The translations under genes and the position numbers were made by a program. Under the pieces are notes generated by a model that saw only the letters and a list, made by a program, of their open reading frames with translations, ran no database searches and was not told the origin of the DNA. From Forficula auricularia (lineage: Eukaryota > Arthropoda > Insecta > Dermaptera > Forficulidae), in NCBI GenBank assembly GCA_024734495.1, contig JALMQS010000070.1:13407295-13471294 (forward strand): DNA of 64,000 bases, given 5' to 3'. This document shows, one piece after another, positions 1-11,012 of this stretch (positions are counted from its first letter, which is position 1; each line of letters starts with the position of its first letter).

Positions 1-211
1 GAAGCTTAGAGGTCAGCTCACCTCGGCATCTGGCTTAAGACTCTTTTGCTTCAAATGGCCTCCCAAATAATTTCCTAAACTTGTTTACCTTCGATATGAA
101 TCACCTTGTATAACAAAATAAAATAACAAAAATTGTAATATATATTTTCACAAAACTACCTATGATTATGATCTTTTTTTTTAATTCTTAATATTTTTCA
201 TTTTCTTATAG
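1..211 (+). other. Intron of lin-9, 3' part
   Basis: AT-rich sequence ending in a pyrimidine tract and AG at 210-211, directly before the first lin-9 coding exon visible here. No other coding or structural signal was seen. Confidence 0.7.
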
Positions 212-3200
212 GAATCTAAAGATGATTGGAGTCTTGTGCTTCCATTAAGTTCTCCTGATCGTCGTGCAGGCCAAAGAATTGGAATGCGTTTACGCAATTT
301 GCTTAAACTGCCTAAGGCTCATAAATGGGTGTGTTATGAATGGTTCTATAGTAATATCGATAAGTAAGTTTTTTGAAGATAAATGTTTGTATATATTTTA
401 TGAAATTTGAATTCACGTTCCACTTGTATTTTAGAGCATTATTTGATGGAGATAATGATTTTATGAACTGTTTAAAAGAATCTTTCCCTCAATTGAAGAC
501 ACGTACACTTACTAGAGTTGAATGGTGCAAAATACGCCGCATGATGGGAAAACCAAGACGTTGTTCAGTAGTAAGTTTTTTTTTTCTGGGTGGGTTAAAT
601 ATATATATTGTAGTTATATGAAAGCTTTTAACAATGAATTATGTTTTTTTATTGTTAAAAACTTTTCCATTTATAATTTTAATTGGTTATTTTATAATAT
701 TTATATTACATAAGCAATGTAACAAAATAAAAAATAAATTATTTAAATATGGTGTTTGAGTATCCTAAATTATAGATTTTTTTAAATTAATAGGCATTTT
801 TTGAAGAAGAGCGACGAGAATTGGAAAGAAAACGTGGCAAAATTAGATTACTTCAACAAAGAAAAACATCTGATGTAAGCAATTGCAAAGATCTACCAGG
901 CGAAATTCCTCTCCAGCTCGTGATTGGGACCAAAGTCACTGCTCGTTTACGTAAACCACAAGATGGACTTTTCACGGGATCTATCGATGCTGTTGATACG
1001 TCCAATAATACATATCGAATCACCTTTGAGCGTCAAGGTTTGGGAACTTACAGTGTTCCTGATTATGAGGTTCTTGTAAGTATTTCAATTTTTGATCTAT
1101 TTTCTTCTCAATAAACATTTATGTTCTCAAAATAATACTTGACATCTAAATATGAAATTTTGTTCTGATATTCTTATTGGTTTTTAACCGACTTCAAAAA
1201 AATGAGGAGGTTATCAATTCAACGGAATGTCTGTTTTTTTTTTTTTGCGTTTGAACATTTATTTCTCTTTACCATGTGGACCGATTTCGATGATTTTTTT
1301 TGCATTGGTTTCAGTCTAGTTCCGATTGGTCCCGTTTTTTTTTTTTTTTTTTTTCATTGGTATTGAACCTTTTTTTGTTATGTATGTTCACGCATAACTT
1401 CTTGTTTATGAACCGATTTCAATGATTCTTCTTTTATTGGAAAGGGGGTACCTTAGGGATGGTCCCTTATTAATTTGGTCAAGTTCTGATGATGTTTGTT
1501 CGTCGATTTCTCTTTATTGAAGAACTGCATAAAATTTGACAACCCATTCACGAAAAGACATTGTGGAAAAAATAATCAATATGGCCAAAAAATATCATTT
1601 TTACTATGTTTATTATATAAGCCATTTTTGTAGCCCTCAATATCCTAGATTCCCTTAATGTTTTTTATTAATATAATTTTAGCCGTTTTTGAGAAATTTC
1701 TAAATAATTAAGGAAAAACATTTTCTTTCTCCATGAATATTCATACGTCGTATGGAAAGGTAAAAAAAATTAAAAGCATCTATTATATAAAATGATTGTG
1801 CAAGTTTATTTTGTCCTCTTTAATTTTAATGAGATAATATTATTAACTAATTATTTGATACGCAAGGAAGACAACTTCGAATTATTTTTTTTGCCTAGAA
1901 TTTAGAAATGAATGAACCATGATTTTTTTTCAACTCTGAATGTCTGTATTCCGATACCCACGATAACTCAAGGAACGTAAAGTCATTAGAAGTTCATGAT
2001 TATATTTCCAAAACGAAAAACTAATTAGTCGACTTTCTAGCTTCAGAACTTATCAGTTCAAAAATGCAGAAAATGTCATTTTTGACATTTCCGTACATAC
2101 TTTGTTATAGAAAAAGCATAAAGAATGAAATTTTTAATAGTTTAATAAATTTAAATTTATTGAGTGGATATTGATGAGGCAGTCCAAAATTTAAAAAATG
2201 AAGATAATCTAAACTATCTTTTTATAAATAAATTTCGGAAGCTTATTCCCTCCTTCAGGATTTTGAAAGGTCAGTGAAGGAAATCTAATGTGACATTCCC
2301 CTCTGTCTCCTCTCTCAGTGGCAGTAACAATAATATATCGCATTTCATTCTCAGCAGAACGTCGGATTATGAATAAATAGATAGTTTAAATTATCTTCTT
2401 TTTTTGAATTTTGGACTGCTTCATCAATATCCACTCAATTCACTTAGCAGTCCGACTCCAAAAATTGCTTCAATCTTATTTAAATTTATTACTTAGGGGC
2501 TACCCCTAGCTACCAGTCTGGTCTTTTTTTATTTTTTTATTATAATCATATCAATCCAAGAAGATGTCGCAAAAATTGCAACCTCTGTAGCCCTGAGTGG
2601 ACTACTTTGTGAAAAGAAGGAGAAGAAATTTCAGGAATTGGGTCGGAGTTAGCTGGTTCTTTGTTTGGATAAGGGTCTTTAAAAATTGAAGGTTAAATGT
2701 CGCTGGAAAAATGGACGCGGAAAGAATGTTTCTGCCTCTAGAAGTCATAGAGACAAACAAGATGGCGAATGCATTTATTCGGTTAATATCTAATTTAACC
2801 GCGAAGGGGTATCGAATGTTTGAAAATCATGTATTTCTCTCAAATGATGCCTTAAATGGGATTATTGATTTCATTTCATCAGAACAAGCTATGGTAATAT
2901 CTATAAAAAAAAGCAAAGGGCGGAGACGGTTCTTCAATGGCCAGGGAATCTGGGGCGCTAGGTATTGCTGGATCTCCTATTAGTCTATTAGCTTGCCTCT
3001 GAATTACATCCAGGATGGCAAGATAATGCTTAGAGCAGTGATTCTCAACCACTGTGCCGCGGAACTTTAGTGTGCCGCCAATGCTAGGCAGTGGTCCCTC
3101 CCGAATTGAAAATTATTTATTTGCTTTACATTTCTTTATCAATTGACACTATAATTAATCCAAATATTTATTAAATCATTTGAACTGAAGAAGTAGTAAC

Positions 3201-6200
3201 ATTTTACAGGATGCAGGATGTCCTATAATCATTTTATAGGTACATCAATCAATAAACCAAATAAAATTATATTTATTTATTTTTAGTGTGCCGTCAATTT
3301 AAATTATTAAAAGTGTGCCGTGACGAAAAAAAGGTTGAGAATCACTGGCTTAGAGGCTCCTCTCCGCTGATGCGAGCCACATTCTACCATGTCTCAGCTC
3401 TTTCTTCCTCAAATTCTTCCACGGTGTTCCTTCTTCCCTTAAAAGTTGTCATCTCACTTTTCCTTAAATTTTAATTTTTTTTCTCTCTTTTAAATTATTT
3501 ATTTTTAGTTGTTGATTGAAATATTTAATATTACTAATTTCTTTTCCATTTCAGTCCAATGAACCTCCAGAAATGATTACTCTTTCAAGCTTTGCTCAAA
3601 AGTTTCGACCTCGTCAAGTGCTAGCTCCATATATGATGTCTACTGCTACAGCAGGGTTTCGTCGAGGTGGACTCTTATCTGGCCTCACTCCTACTCTTAA
3701 TGAACAAACTCGCCTTAATGCAGATCCTTTAATGAACCTTACTCCTCTTTTAAGTGGATCTTCGGTTGAAGGACAACTGGGACCCTTTCCAGTTAAATTT
3801 CTTGAAAAAATTGTATGAATATATATATATATATCACAATATTATGTTCTTGATTGTTATTTATTTAAATTTAATACAATTCTTTTAAAACATTGACAAT
3901 ATTCTCTCAAGATTTTTCAAAATAATTATATTCATTTGCTTTTTAAATTTTGATAATTTTCTTGAAAGATTTTTTACAATAATAAACTTTTTTCGATTGT
4001 TTTTAAAAGAATTGTATTTAATTTTGTATACATATATATCTTGTCTAATTTTTTTCTCATGATTTTTTTCTAAAAAATGAAATTAATATTTATTTTTTTT
4101 AGGTCCGTTTAAATAAAATTTTAAAAGAGAAAAGAGAAATATTAGCTACCTTACGAGAAATGAATGGAGAAGCCGAAAAGTCAAACTCTTTCGGTTGGCC
4201 AATTTCAGATGAATTTAAACAACGTTATGCTTTAGTTGTCATTAATTTAGATGAGCTCAATCGTGATATGTATACCATTCTGGAAACCATTCACAAATAT
4301 TGTGATGAGGTTAGTAAATCATTTACCTTCGAGATGTCTCGTTCTATGATTTTAAAAAAATTTTCTATTATTAGATTGAGCCAGAATCGGGTTTACGCCA
4401 AATGCTTTCTACAAGTCATCTACGAGAAAAATCTATTGATGAAGCACGTCAAGTAGTCAACCAAGTCAATATGGAAGGAGAATTCCAAATAGCAGATGAG
4501 AGAGTGTTGCAATTGATCACACAATTAACATCGTTAATGATTCAAGTACAGGTAAACCTCTTTCTTTATTTTTCTTTTTAATAAATTCTCGATTGTTTAT
4601 TCTGGGAATACATAGTTCTTTATAAAAAAACACTCATTTACGTTAATTAAATATTCACTGTTTAGGGAGAAACAAGAGCGTGCGCAAGATTTGAGCTGGG
4701 GGGGGGGGGGGGGGGTTATATTAGTTTCGAGGGAGAGAGGGTGCGAATTATTATATTATTATATTATTAATTCCCTGTAAAATTCAGCTTTTTTTTCATT
4801 TTTCCATGCTTGAAGATTTAATAATTTTAATTCTTTTGAACGCTCTCCATTGCTGGCTTTCACGGTATACCCCCTTGATCAAAAAGTTTCAGGAATTTAT
4901 TCAGAAAATCAAAAATACATATTTATTCATCAAAATCGATATAGTCTCCTTCAAAGTACTCCCCGTCGACTGCAGCGCACTTATGCAATCCTCGAAACAT
5001 GTTTATATTCGGTTTTCGGTTTGGTCATCAAAGCCTTCTTCGATTATTTCATTATCTCCACTTGGCTGGTAAAACGCGGAGCGATTTTTTGAGTCAACTA
5101 AACAGGAAGAAGTCGCAGGGAGCCAAATTAGTCGAATTTAGTGGCTCTTGGATGGTATTCCTCCTGTTCTTCATCAAAAGTTGCGGATAACGATTGCATT
5201 GTACGACCGCGCTTTACGTGATTCCCACAAATCCGGTCTTTTTTGATGCCTCAAAGCCCAATCATTAAACAAATGTCTTGAACGGATTCATAAGCGATGT
5301 TCAAGTTCGCTGCCATCTCTCCAATGGTCAATTTATGGTTTTCGGCAATCATTTCTTTGATTTTATCGTCGGTTTACGATGTCGACTGATTTCGTCATTC
5401 TCGACAGACTCATGAAAACCTGGGCCACACATAAAAGTTTGTTTTCGATAGAGTAACACTTCTTCAACATTTTCTCACCGTTTTTAACTCAAAATTTAAT
5501 ACAAACTCGTTGATGCAAATACGATTTCATTTTTAAAATCGTACAAATCTAAAACGACTCTGATAGTCTGTTAGGAGGTTTTTATTTAACCCGCCTTTTG
5601 GTGGGGGACCTAACAATGAGTTGGAATGGGCGAGATTCGTGCTTTCCCCAGACTTAGGATTAACCCTCGTCTGAGTACTAACATATAGCCGCGACGGAAT
5701 GCAGGTAGTTGGAAGAGGTGAGCTAAAGAAATGAGCAAGCCACAGAGTTTTGGTGAATGCCGAATTGATTGAAATCGAATCGCCTTACTTAATACATGAC
5801 TGAAATGTTTTCCGTCATCTAGAGTGCGTAGTGCGATTCGGTCACAATCAAAACATCTTTATTGAATCGTAATTGTTTGTTGGTGAATATAAAATATAAA
5901 TAATGTTTTTACAATTTGAGTATAAAACAAAACATACAATAAATAATTCAATGTATTAATGTTGTATACATTAAGTGAAATTGTCGATTGCTAGGTGTAA
6001 TAATTTGAGAGAGTCATCTAGCGGCAGTGTCTAACCGCTTGTAGCCGCTCCATCAACGGCTACATAGTCATACCGAAAACCGAGTATAAAAAATGTTTCG
6101 AGGATTGGATTAAGCGCTGGTATAAGTGCGCTGCAGTCGATGAGGAGTACTTTGAATGGGACAATATCGATTTTGATGAATTAATTTGTATTTTTGATTT

Positions 6201-7427
6201 TCTGAATAAATTCCTGAAACGTTTTGATCAAGGTAGTATTTACACATCTTGTAAACAAGAACATACCACCCTGAAAGATTTTCGCATTAGGGGTTTCGAG
6301 ATTTATTAAATTTATTTTATTTATTTTTTCAACTCATGACTTCACATTTTGAGCAGCCATGAATTATTCACTTCACTTTCTACTAAATACCTCCATCACA
6401 TGGTTTAGGCGCTGCCTCATATAATGACTTATAGAAACCAACCTTTCTACTTACATGTCACTTTATAAAAATGTATTAGATTCCCAAGTTTCCTTCAGGC
6501 AGATTTTACTAGAGATGCATTCCACCAGTAGCCTCCCTGAGATATTCGTTTCAAAGGAAATTCCTATTAGACAGCATTGTGTCATGTAAAATGTGATTTA
6601 CCCGCTCAGTTGAGATGCCTATAGCCTCAGCCACGCACTTTCATTCTCCGATCGTCCAATATCGTTTCATGAATTTTATCGACGATTTCTGACGTAACGA
6701 CCTCTTTTGGGCTACCTGAACGTTCGGCGTCACTTGTGCTGGTACGATCACATAACCACTTCTTAACCATTGAAATTGATGGTGCAGTGTCCCCATAGTA
6801 TTTATCAAGTCTTTCCTTGGTTCAGTGATGGTTTTTTTACGCAAGAAATAATGCTTAATCTGCACAGGAAATTCACTTTTTTCCATTTTTGTTAAAATTC
6901 ACGAGGTTGTCTGCTTTCAATGGCTCTCAAACACAAACTAAATGGCGCAGCTTGCTCAGAATTTTACAACAGTCTATTAATAGATGCCAGTTGACGGGAG
7001 CAGTGTTGAATTTCAAGTTACTGTGCGGAAAATTCAAAAAGTCACCGACTTATCAAACCATCCTCGTATAAGAAAATTGTAGTTAGACTTGTAGGCGATA
7101 ATATCCATCAACCATTAATGCCCATTGACTCATAATGACAATTTTTTATCTTTGCTTTATAAAATTATTATTTAAAATATATTTAATCTCCATTTATACA
7201 AATGTAATTGAAAAATGTTAATTCTCTTTGCCTTATAGAATTTATCAACAGAAGATCGAAACACATTTGAAGTTCAAGTACTTGAAGAATCCTTGAGTGA
7301 AATACAACGCGGCTTACATCCAGATAATTTACATTGTTTTCAAGATTGTGTAGAAGTACATATTCAACATATCCAACAGAGTTTAGGACTCGGTGCGTTA
7401 AATCCTTTTGGAACACATAGGCCTTAA
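212..7427 (+). CDS. lin-9: Lin-9 homologue (DIRP domain, MuvB/DREAM complex), 3' seven exons
   Basis: Coding exons, all GT-AG: 212-363, 435-570, 794-1075, 3555-3812, 4103-4309, 4375-4551, 7239-7427 (TAA at 7425-7427), together 466 residues in one open frame; the gene starts left of the window. The first three exons encode the DIRP domain, with motifs SNIDKALFDGDNDF, KTRTLTRVEW and MGKPRRC, then KIRLLQQRK and IGTKVTARLR, all closely matching animal LIN9 (fly Mip130). The middle exons hold FPVKFLEKIVRLNKILKEKR and KQRYALVVINLDELN, the helical part. The last exon ends in the LIN9-type tail VEVHIQHIQQSLG. By family knowledge the protein is a nuclear MuvB scaffold that pairs with Rb/E2F/DP or Myb to control cell-cycle genes. 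Introns 3 and 6 (about 2.5 and 2.7 kb) carry transposons; the others are short. Identity is very secure, splice sites nearly so. Confidence 0.95.
1185..1560. repeat. Dispersed-repeat-like segment in lin-9 intron 3
   Basis: Begins with AACCGACTTCAAAAA and then has repeated phrases about 'accgatttc.atgatt', the kind of sequence common in arthropod dispersed repeats near non-LTR or Helitron remnants. No open frame is present. The class is uncertain. The stretch 1561-2148 that follows is plain AT-rich intron. Confidence 0.3.
2162..2477 (+). mobile_element. Hairpin-plus-tail element, 316 bp, 13 bp TSD
   Basis: Two arms of about 70 nt (2162-2230 and 2368-2440) are inverted copies sharing TGAGTGGATATTGATGA. 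A one-sided tail of about 37 nt (2441-2477) follows. The insert is bracketed by ATTTAAATTTATT at 2149-2161 and again at 2478-2490. The loop holds a weak minus-strand CTGAAGGAGG...CCGAAA motif. The direct repeat is low in complexity but exact. Confidence 0.6.
2524..3460 (-). pseudogene. 3' fragment of a non-LTR retrotransposon (LINE), interrupted
   Basis: Read on the minus strand, the segment resembles the C-terminal end of the Jockey/CR1-like LINE also seen at 47870-48674: shared phrases include the GCCTC/GAGGCTCC stretch, ATTGCATCCAGG-like sequence and the CATGACTTCTAGAGAC-like block that encodes the MTSRNWNSLP motif in better copies. A T-rich run at 2525-2548 corresponds to the element's poly(A) end. 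It is split by the hAT element at 3036-3347 and carries stops and frameshifts. Confidence 0.6.
3036..3347. mobile_element. hAT-type MITE with 8 bp TSD
   Basis: The terminal repeats start CAGTGATTCTCAACC and end GGTTGAGAATCACTG. The exact 8 bp duplication GCTTAGAG flanks it at 3028-3035 and 3348-3355, which is the hAT hallmark. The phrase GTGTGCCG recurs near each end. No transposase is encoded. It sits inside the older LINE fragment at 2524-3460. Confidence 0.85.
4700..4718. repeat. Poly-G tract in lin-9 intron 6
   Basis: A run of about 17 G in otherwise AT-rich intron, just after GCGTGCGCAAGATTTGAGC. Similar G/C runs mark transposon ends elsewhere in the window. Confidence 0.7.
4868..6242 (-). 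mobile_element. Degenerate mariner element(s) with inverted ends
   Basis: The minus strand of 4868-5480 encodes broken mariner transposase pieces: an N-terminal stretch like ENHKLTIGEMAANLNIAYES and, nearer the end, NLAPCDFFLF-like and CFEDW...CAAVD.EYFE sequence. Positions 6095-6242 on the plus strand repeat the terminal part (FEDWIKRWYKCAAVDEEYFE), so the two outer ends are inverted copies of the same 3' segment, about 130 nt each. Either two copies lie tail to tail or one element was rearranged. Frameshifts make it non-functional. Confidence 0.75.
6480..7075 (-). mobile_element. Second mariner element, transposase 5' half, degenerate
   Basis: From about 6886 down, the minus strand reads MEKSEFPVQIKHYFLRKKT and, after frameshifts, TSTSDAERSGSPKEVVT, IVDKIHE and the helix-turn-helix region of a mariner transposase. 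Continuity breaks near 6640 and the catalytic half is absent. It belongs to a different mariner lineage from its neighbour at 4868-6242. The spacer 7076-7238 is plain AT-rich intron. Confidence 0.75.
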
Positions 7428-8660
7428 AATTTATTTTTATTTTCTAGGAATTTGTTGGCTTAAAAAAAATCATCTTTACTTAGATATATATATGATTATA
7501 TAAATAATTATATTTATCTATCTATATATATAGAGATAGATATATATTTATTTATATTAAAAATTTATTCTTACTAATCGCTTAACGACTTCAAAAAGAT
7601 TATTTTATAACTTGATTTGACTTAATATGTGCTTTATTTTTTTTATTTTAAATTTTTACCTTATTTTTATTTAAATATTGATATATATTTTGATGCATGA
7701 ATTTTTCAAATTAGCTAGGGTTTTGAGTGATGACAAAAAAATTCCCTTTTCAGAAAACATCCAGACATCTGAAGAGATTTAATTCTCCTTAAGAGACTTA
7801 AATTAAAATATATATATATATTTCAGATTAAAATTTTTTGTTTTTTCATTTGTACATACATACAAGTTGATTGAAATTTGTAAATAGATGTAATTAAGTC
7901 AAAACTTTTAAGTATACTTTTTATAAATGTATATAAAAAGGATTGTATTATCTTGCTAAGTTATTAAGTATAATAATAAATATAAATATTAGATTTTGCT
8001 TTTTATATTCTAATCTTTATATTTAAAGAATTAAAAAATAAAAATTGATTTATTTTTCAAAAAGGAAATCAGTTCTATTCTTAAAAAAAATTAAAAATGT
8101 AGATAGATTAAACACTGATTTACTACTAGCTTCTATATTACTCAAAATTAAATATTACCAAATAAAGAGTAGTGTATTATAGTTTTTTGATTTCTACAGG
8201 TTTTATTTTTTTCAATGGGAATTTAAATTTATTTATATAAATGTAAATAATAAGTAAGCTGTTACCTGTATTGATTTTTAGACAAATTTTAAATATAATA
8301 AAGACTAAAAATGAAAAAAAAAATCTTTTTATTATTATAAATCTTGAATTTATTTAAATAGATATATCTTTAAAGCATTCAAATTATTTCTCAAACAATT
8401 TATAGGCCGGCACATTATTTAGAAAGTAATTCTTTTGTTTTCAAATTTATTTTATTATAATACCTTATTAATAGATTGACGTCGTTAAGTGATTTTATTT
8501 TATTATTTTAATTGTTAACTCTTAGTTAAAAAACAAATCCATCATATATTTCTTTTTTATTAAAAGGTTAACTTGCTCAAAGTAGCAGAGTTGATTTTAT
8601 AAGAATAAATCAAATTGTGTTCTCAGCTGGATGCAAATAAATATACATAATATATACACA
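7428..8660. other. lin-9 3' UTR and AT-rich spacer
   Basis: Very AT-rich, without credible reading frames. The first AATAAA after the lin-9 stop is at 7975-7980, a plausible poly(A) signal about 550 nt downstream; further copies follow. A decayed copy of the GAGTAGCAGAG-type hairpin family lies at about 8575-8660. Confidence 0.5.
7975..7980 (+). terminator. Candidate poly(A) signal of lin-9
   Basis: First canonical AATAAA after the lin-9 stop codon. Other AATAAA copies near 8160 and 8300 could be used instead. Confidence 0.35.
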
Positions 8661-8662
8661 TA

Positions 8663-9298
8663 TATAAGGTGCGTTTGGGTAACTGGGCCATTAGTGTACA
8701 TTTTACAATTGTGATTTCGATCTCTAATGTGCTGAAAATCTGGCTAATCATTAATAAATTACCAACATACTATCTTAGTCGCGTAGGCCTGACCTTACTT
8801 CATAGGATGGAAAAGGCGTTAGCTTGCTTCCACTTAATAAAAGTGATAAGATTTTCATAAAAAAAGAGTTGGAAACCCAGTCAGATCATGCTCTTTGATT
8901 CTTAAATTTAGTAGCCTTGGAATTTTTTTATGTACATCTTTAAGTTACATCTTCCTGGGGAAAAAACCGAAACCATTTTTTTCTATGATGCGAATATAGT
9001 TTATATTTTTATATTTATCCAATTCCTGATTTTATTATAAGATACACTAAACCATCCAATATGATGTGTTTAGAAATTATTCTAATCTTCGTGAATATAA
9101 TCATTTATTAAAGAAAGAACAGTAAAACAATTCTTTACTCAACTTTTTTCTAGGTTGTGTGTTCTATGTTGCGATATGTAAAAGCATACGCTTTCTGTTA
9201 GCAAGTACTGGAATGCTACAATAGTGAAATGCACGAAATTCCAAACCGTTTAGCAGAAAGAGATTCCATGGCCCCAGTTACCCCGTCGACCCTTATAT
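8663..9298. mobile_element. MITE-like element with GGGTAACTGGG.CCAT ends
   Basis: The left end has GTTTGGGTAACTGGGCCAT and the right end, inverted, GGGGTAACTGGGGCCAT, both beside TATATA, so the target was probably TA. Total about 635 bp with terminal repeats of about 35 bp and no coding sequence. Bounds are approximate. Confidence 0.6.
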
Positions 9299-10936
9299 AT
9301 AATTTTATTTATTTAATAAGACTACATTTTAAGTTTTTTCATTTTCAATCTTATTATAAATATTAGTTTGTTTTTTTTTCACTTTTTGAACATTAAATCG
9401 TAATTAAATACTAGTTCAGATTCGATTAGCCCCTAATCACTCTGTTTTAATAGATTCTATTCGAATTAGAATGAGTGAATTCAATTACAAGTTAATGCTT
9501 TAAAAATAACAAATATAAAATTTATAAAAAGACTAAAAATAAAACCAAGCCACTAAAAAATTAATATCATCAAATAAGTAAAATTATATTTGTGTATATA
9601 TGTATAAGTATTTATGTGTACATATATTTGCATTAATCAGAGGACATCCTCTTTGATTTATTCTTATTTAATATTATTCTTTTCATTTCATTTTTTTTTT
9701 TTTTAAGAACCATTTTTTCATTTAACTTCCATATATTATACTTGTTACTTAAAAAAATTATATTATATAAAAAAAATATATATATATAATTATTTATTAT
9801 TTAAACATTAATTTTTTTAGCATTTTATATATATATATAATATTCATAAACCAACATTTTTATAATTTTAAAAATGTATTTAATATTTTTTTTAATAAAT
9901 ATTTATTTTTGGGAATATGTTCAGCTGGAAAATATCACGTCAATAGTTTATCTTTTTTTTTTTTATAAATTTTACTATATTTTTCTAAATATAAATAAAA
10001 GTACATGGTATTCTTGTCAGCATAATATTTAAAAGTTAAATAAATCCAGATATAATAAATTAGATCTTTTTGGTGAAATGATTTGTTATTTTTCTAAAAA
10101 ACTTAACATTAAATAATTATTTGATTCTTAAATTAAACATTAAAAAAAAATTAGAATTTTTAAACTTTCTCTTTTATTAATCAAAAGAGAATAGTTTGGA
10201 TTGTGTTCTTTAAAAAAAGAATTACTTTCAAATCTTAAAAGATTATTTTTAATATAGCTTTTTTTAGGGGTTGAACTTTTTTTTAATAATTATTAATTCT
10301 TATTGGATATTTGTAATGCTTCTATTTTTTTAGATATTAATTATATTTATTATATCTTATTTTAAGAATTTTTCAGAAATAAATGACCTATTAATTTATT
10401 ATTATAATAAAAGATCAGGATGTGCAATATGTTAATATTCCTGATTTGGTTCTGTTAAATAATTAATTATTTTTAATTTTAATTTACAATGCCATTTTTA
10501 AATTTGATAACGTGTTGCTGTATAAATAAAATTAGAAGATGAAATAAATAAATAAATTTTCATTATATTAATAAAAACACTTTATTGTCTATTGTCTAAA
10601 ATCTATTTAATCTTTTCTAATTATGGTATAAGAAAATGCAATTAATTTTTATTTCATTCTTTAAATAAGTTTGCTTATTGAAAATTAATATATTGATATT
10701 CTAAAATGTCATATAAATAAAAAATAATATATTTTTAGAATCTTTTTAATAATTTCTGCTTTTGTCACAATTCTTTCATTTTGTAACTATTTCTCTATAT
10801 TGTAGAAACATTTAATGAACTTAAAAATAAAATTAAAACTTAATTATTTATTTACTCAAAAAGCGAAATTAAATAATATTTTTTTAAGTAATACAGGATC
10901 TTTCAAAATAAACACGAATAATTGTTTCTTTTAATT
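9299..10936. other. AT-rich intergenic spacer
   Basis: Long A/T runs and short AT microsatellites between the convergent lin-9 and Nup50 genes. No gene, RNA or mobile element could be supported. Confidence 0.6.
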
Positions 10937-10942
10937 TTTATT
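10937..10942 (-). terminator. Candidate poly(A) signal of Nup50
   Basis: AATAAA on the minus strand, about 70 nt past the Nup50 stop codon (11013-11015), at a suitable distance for 3' end formation. Confidence 0.6.
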
Positions 10943-11012
10943 GCAACAAAATGGTATCATTTAAAATTAGGATAATAAAATGGAATTTTTTTAAAAAGTT
11001 GATAACACTAAA

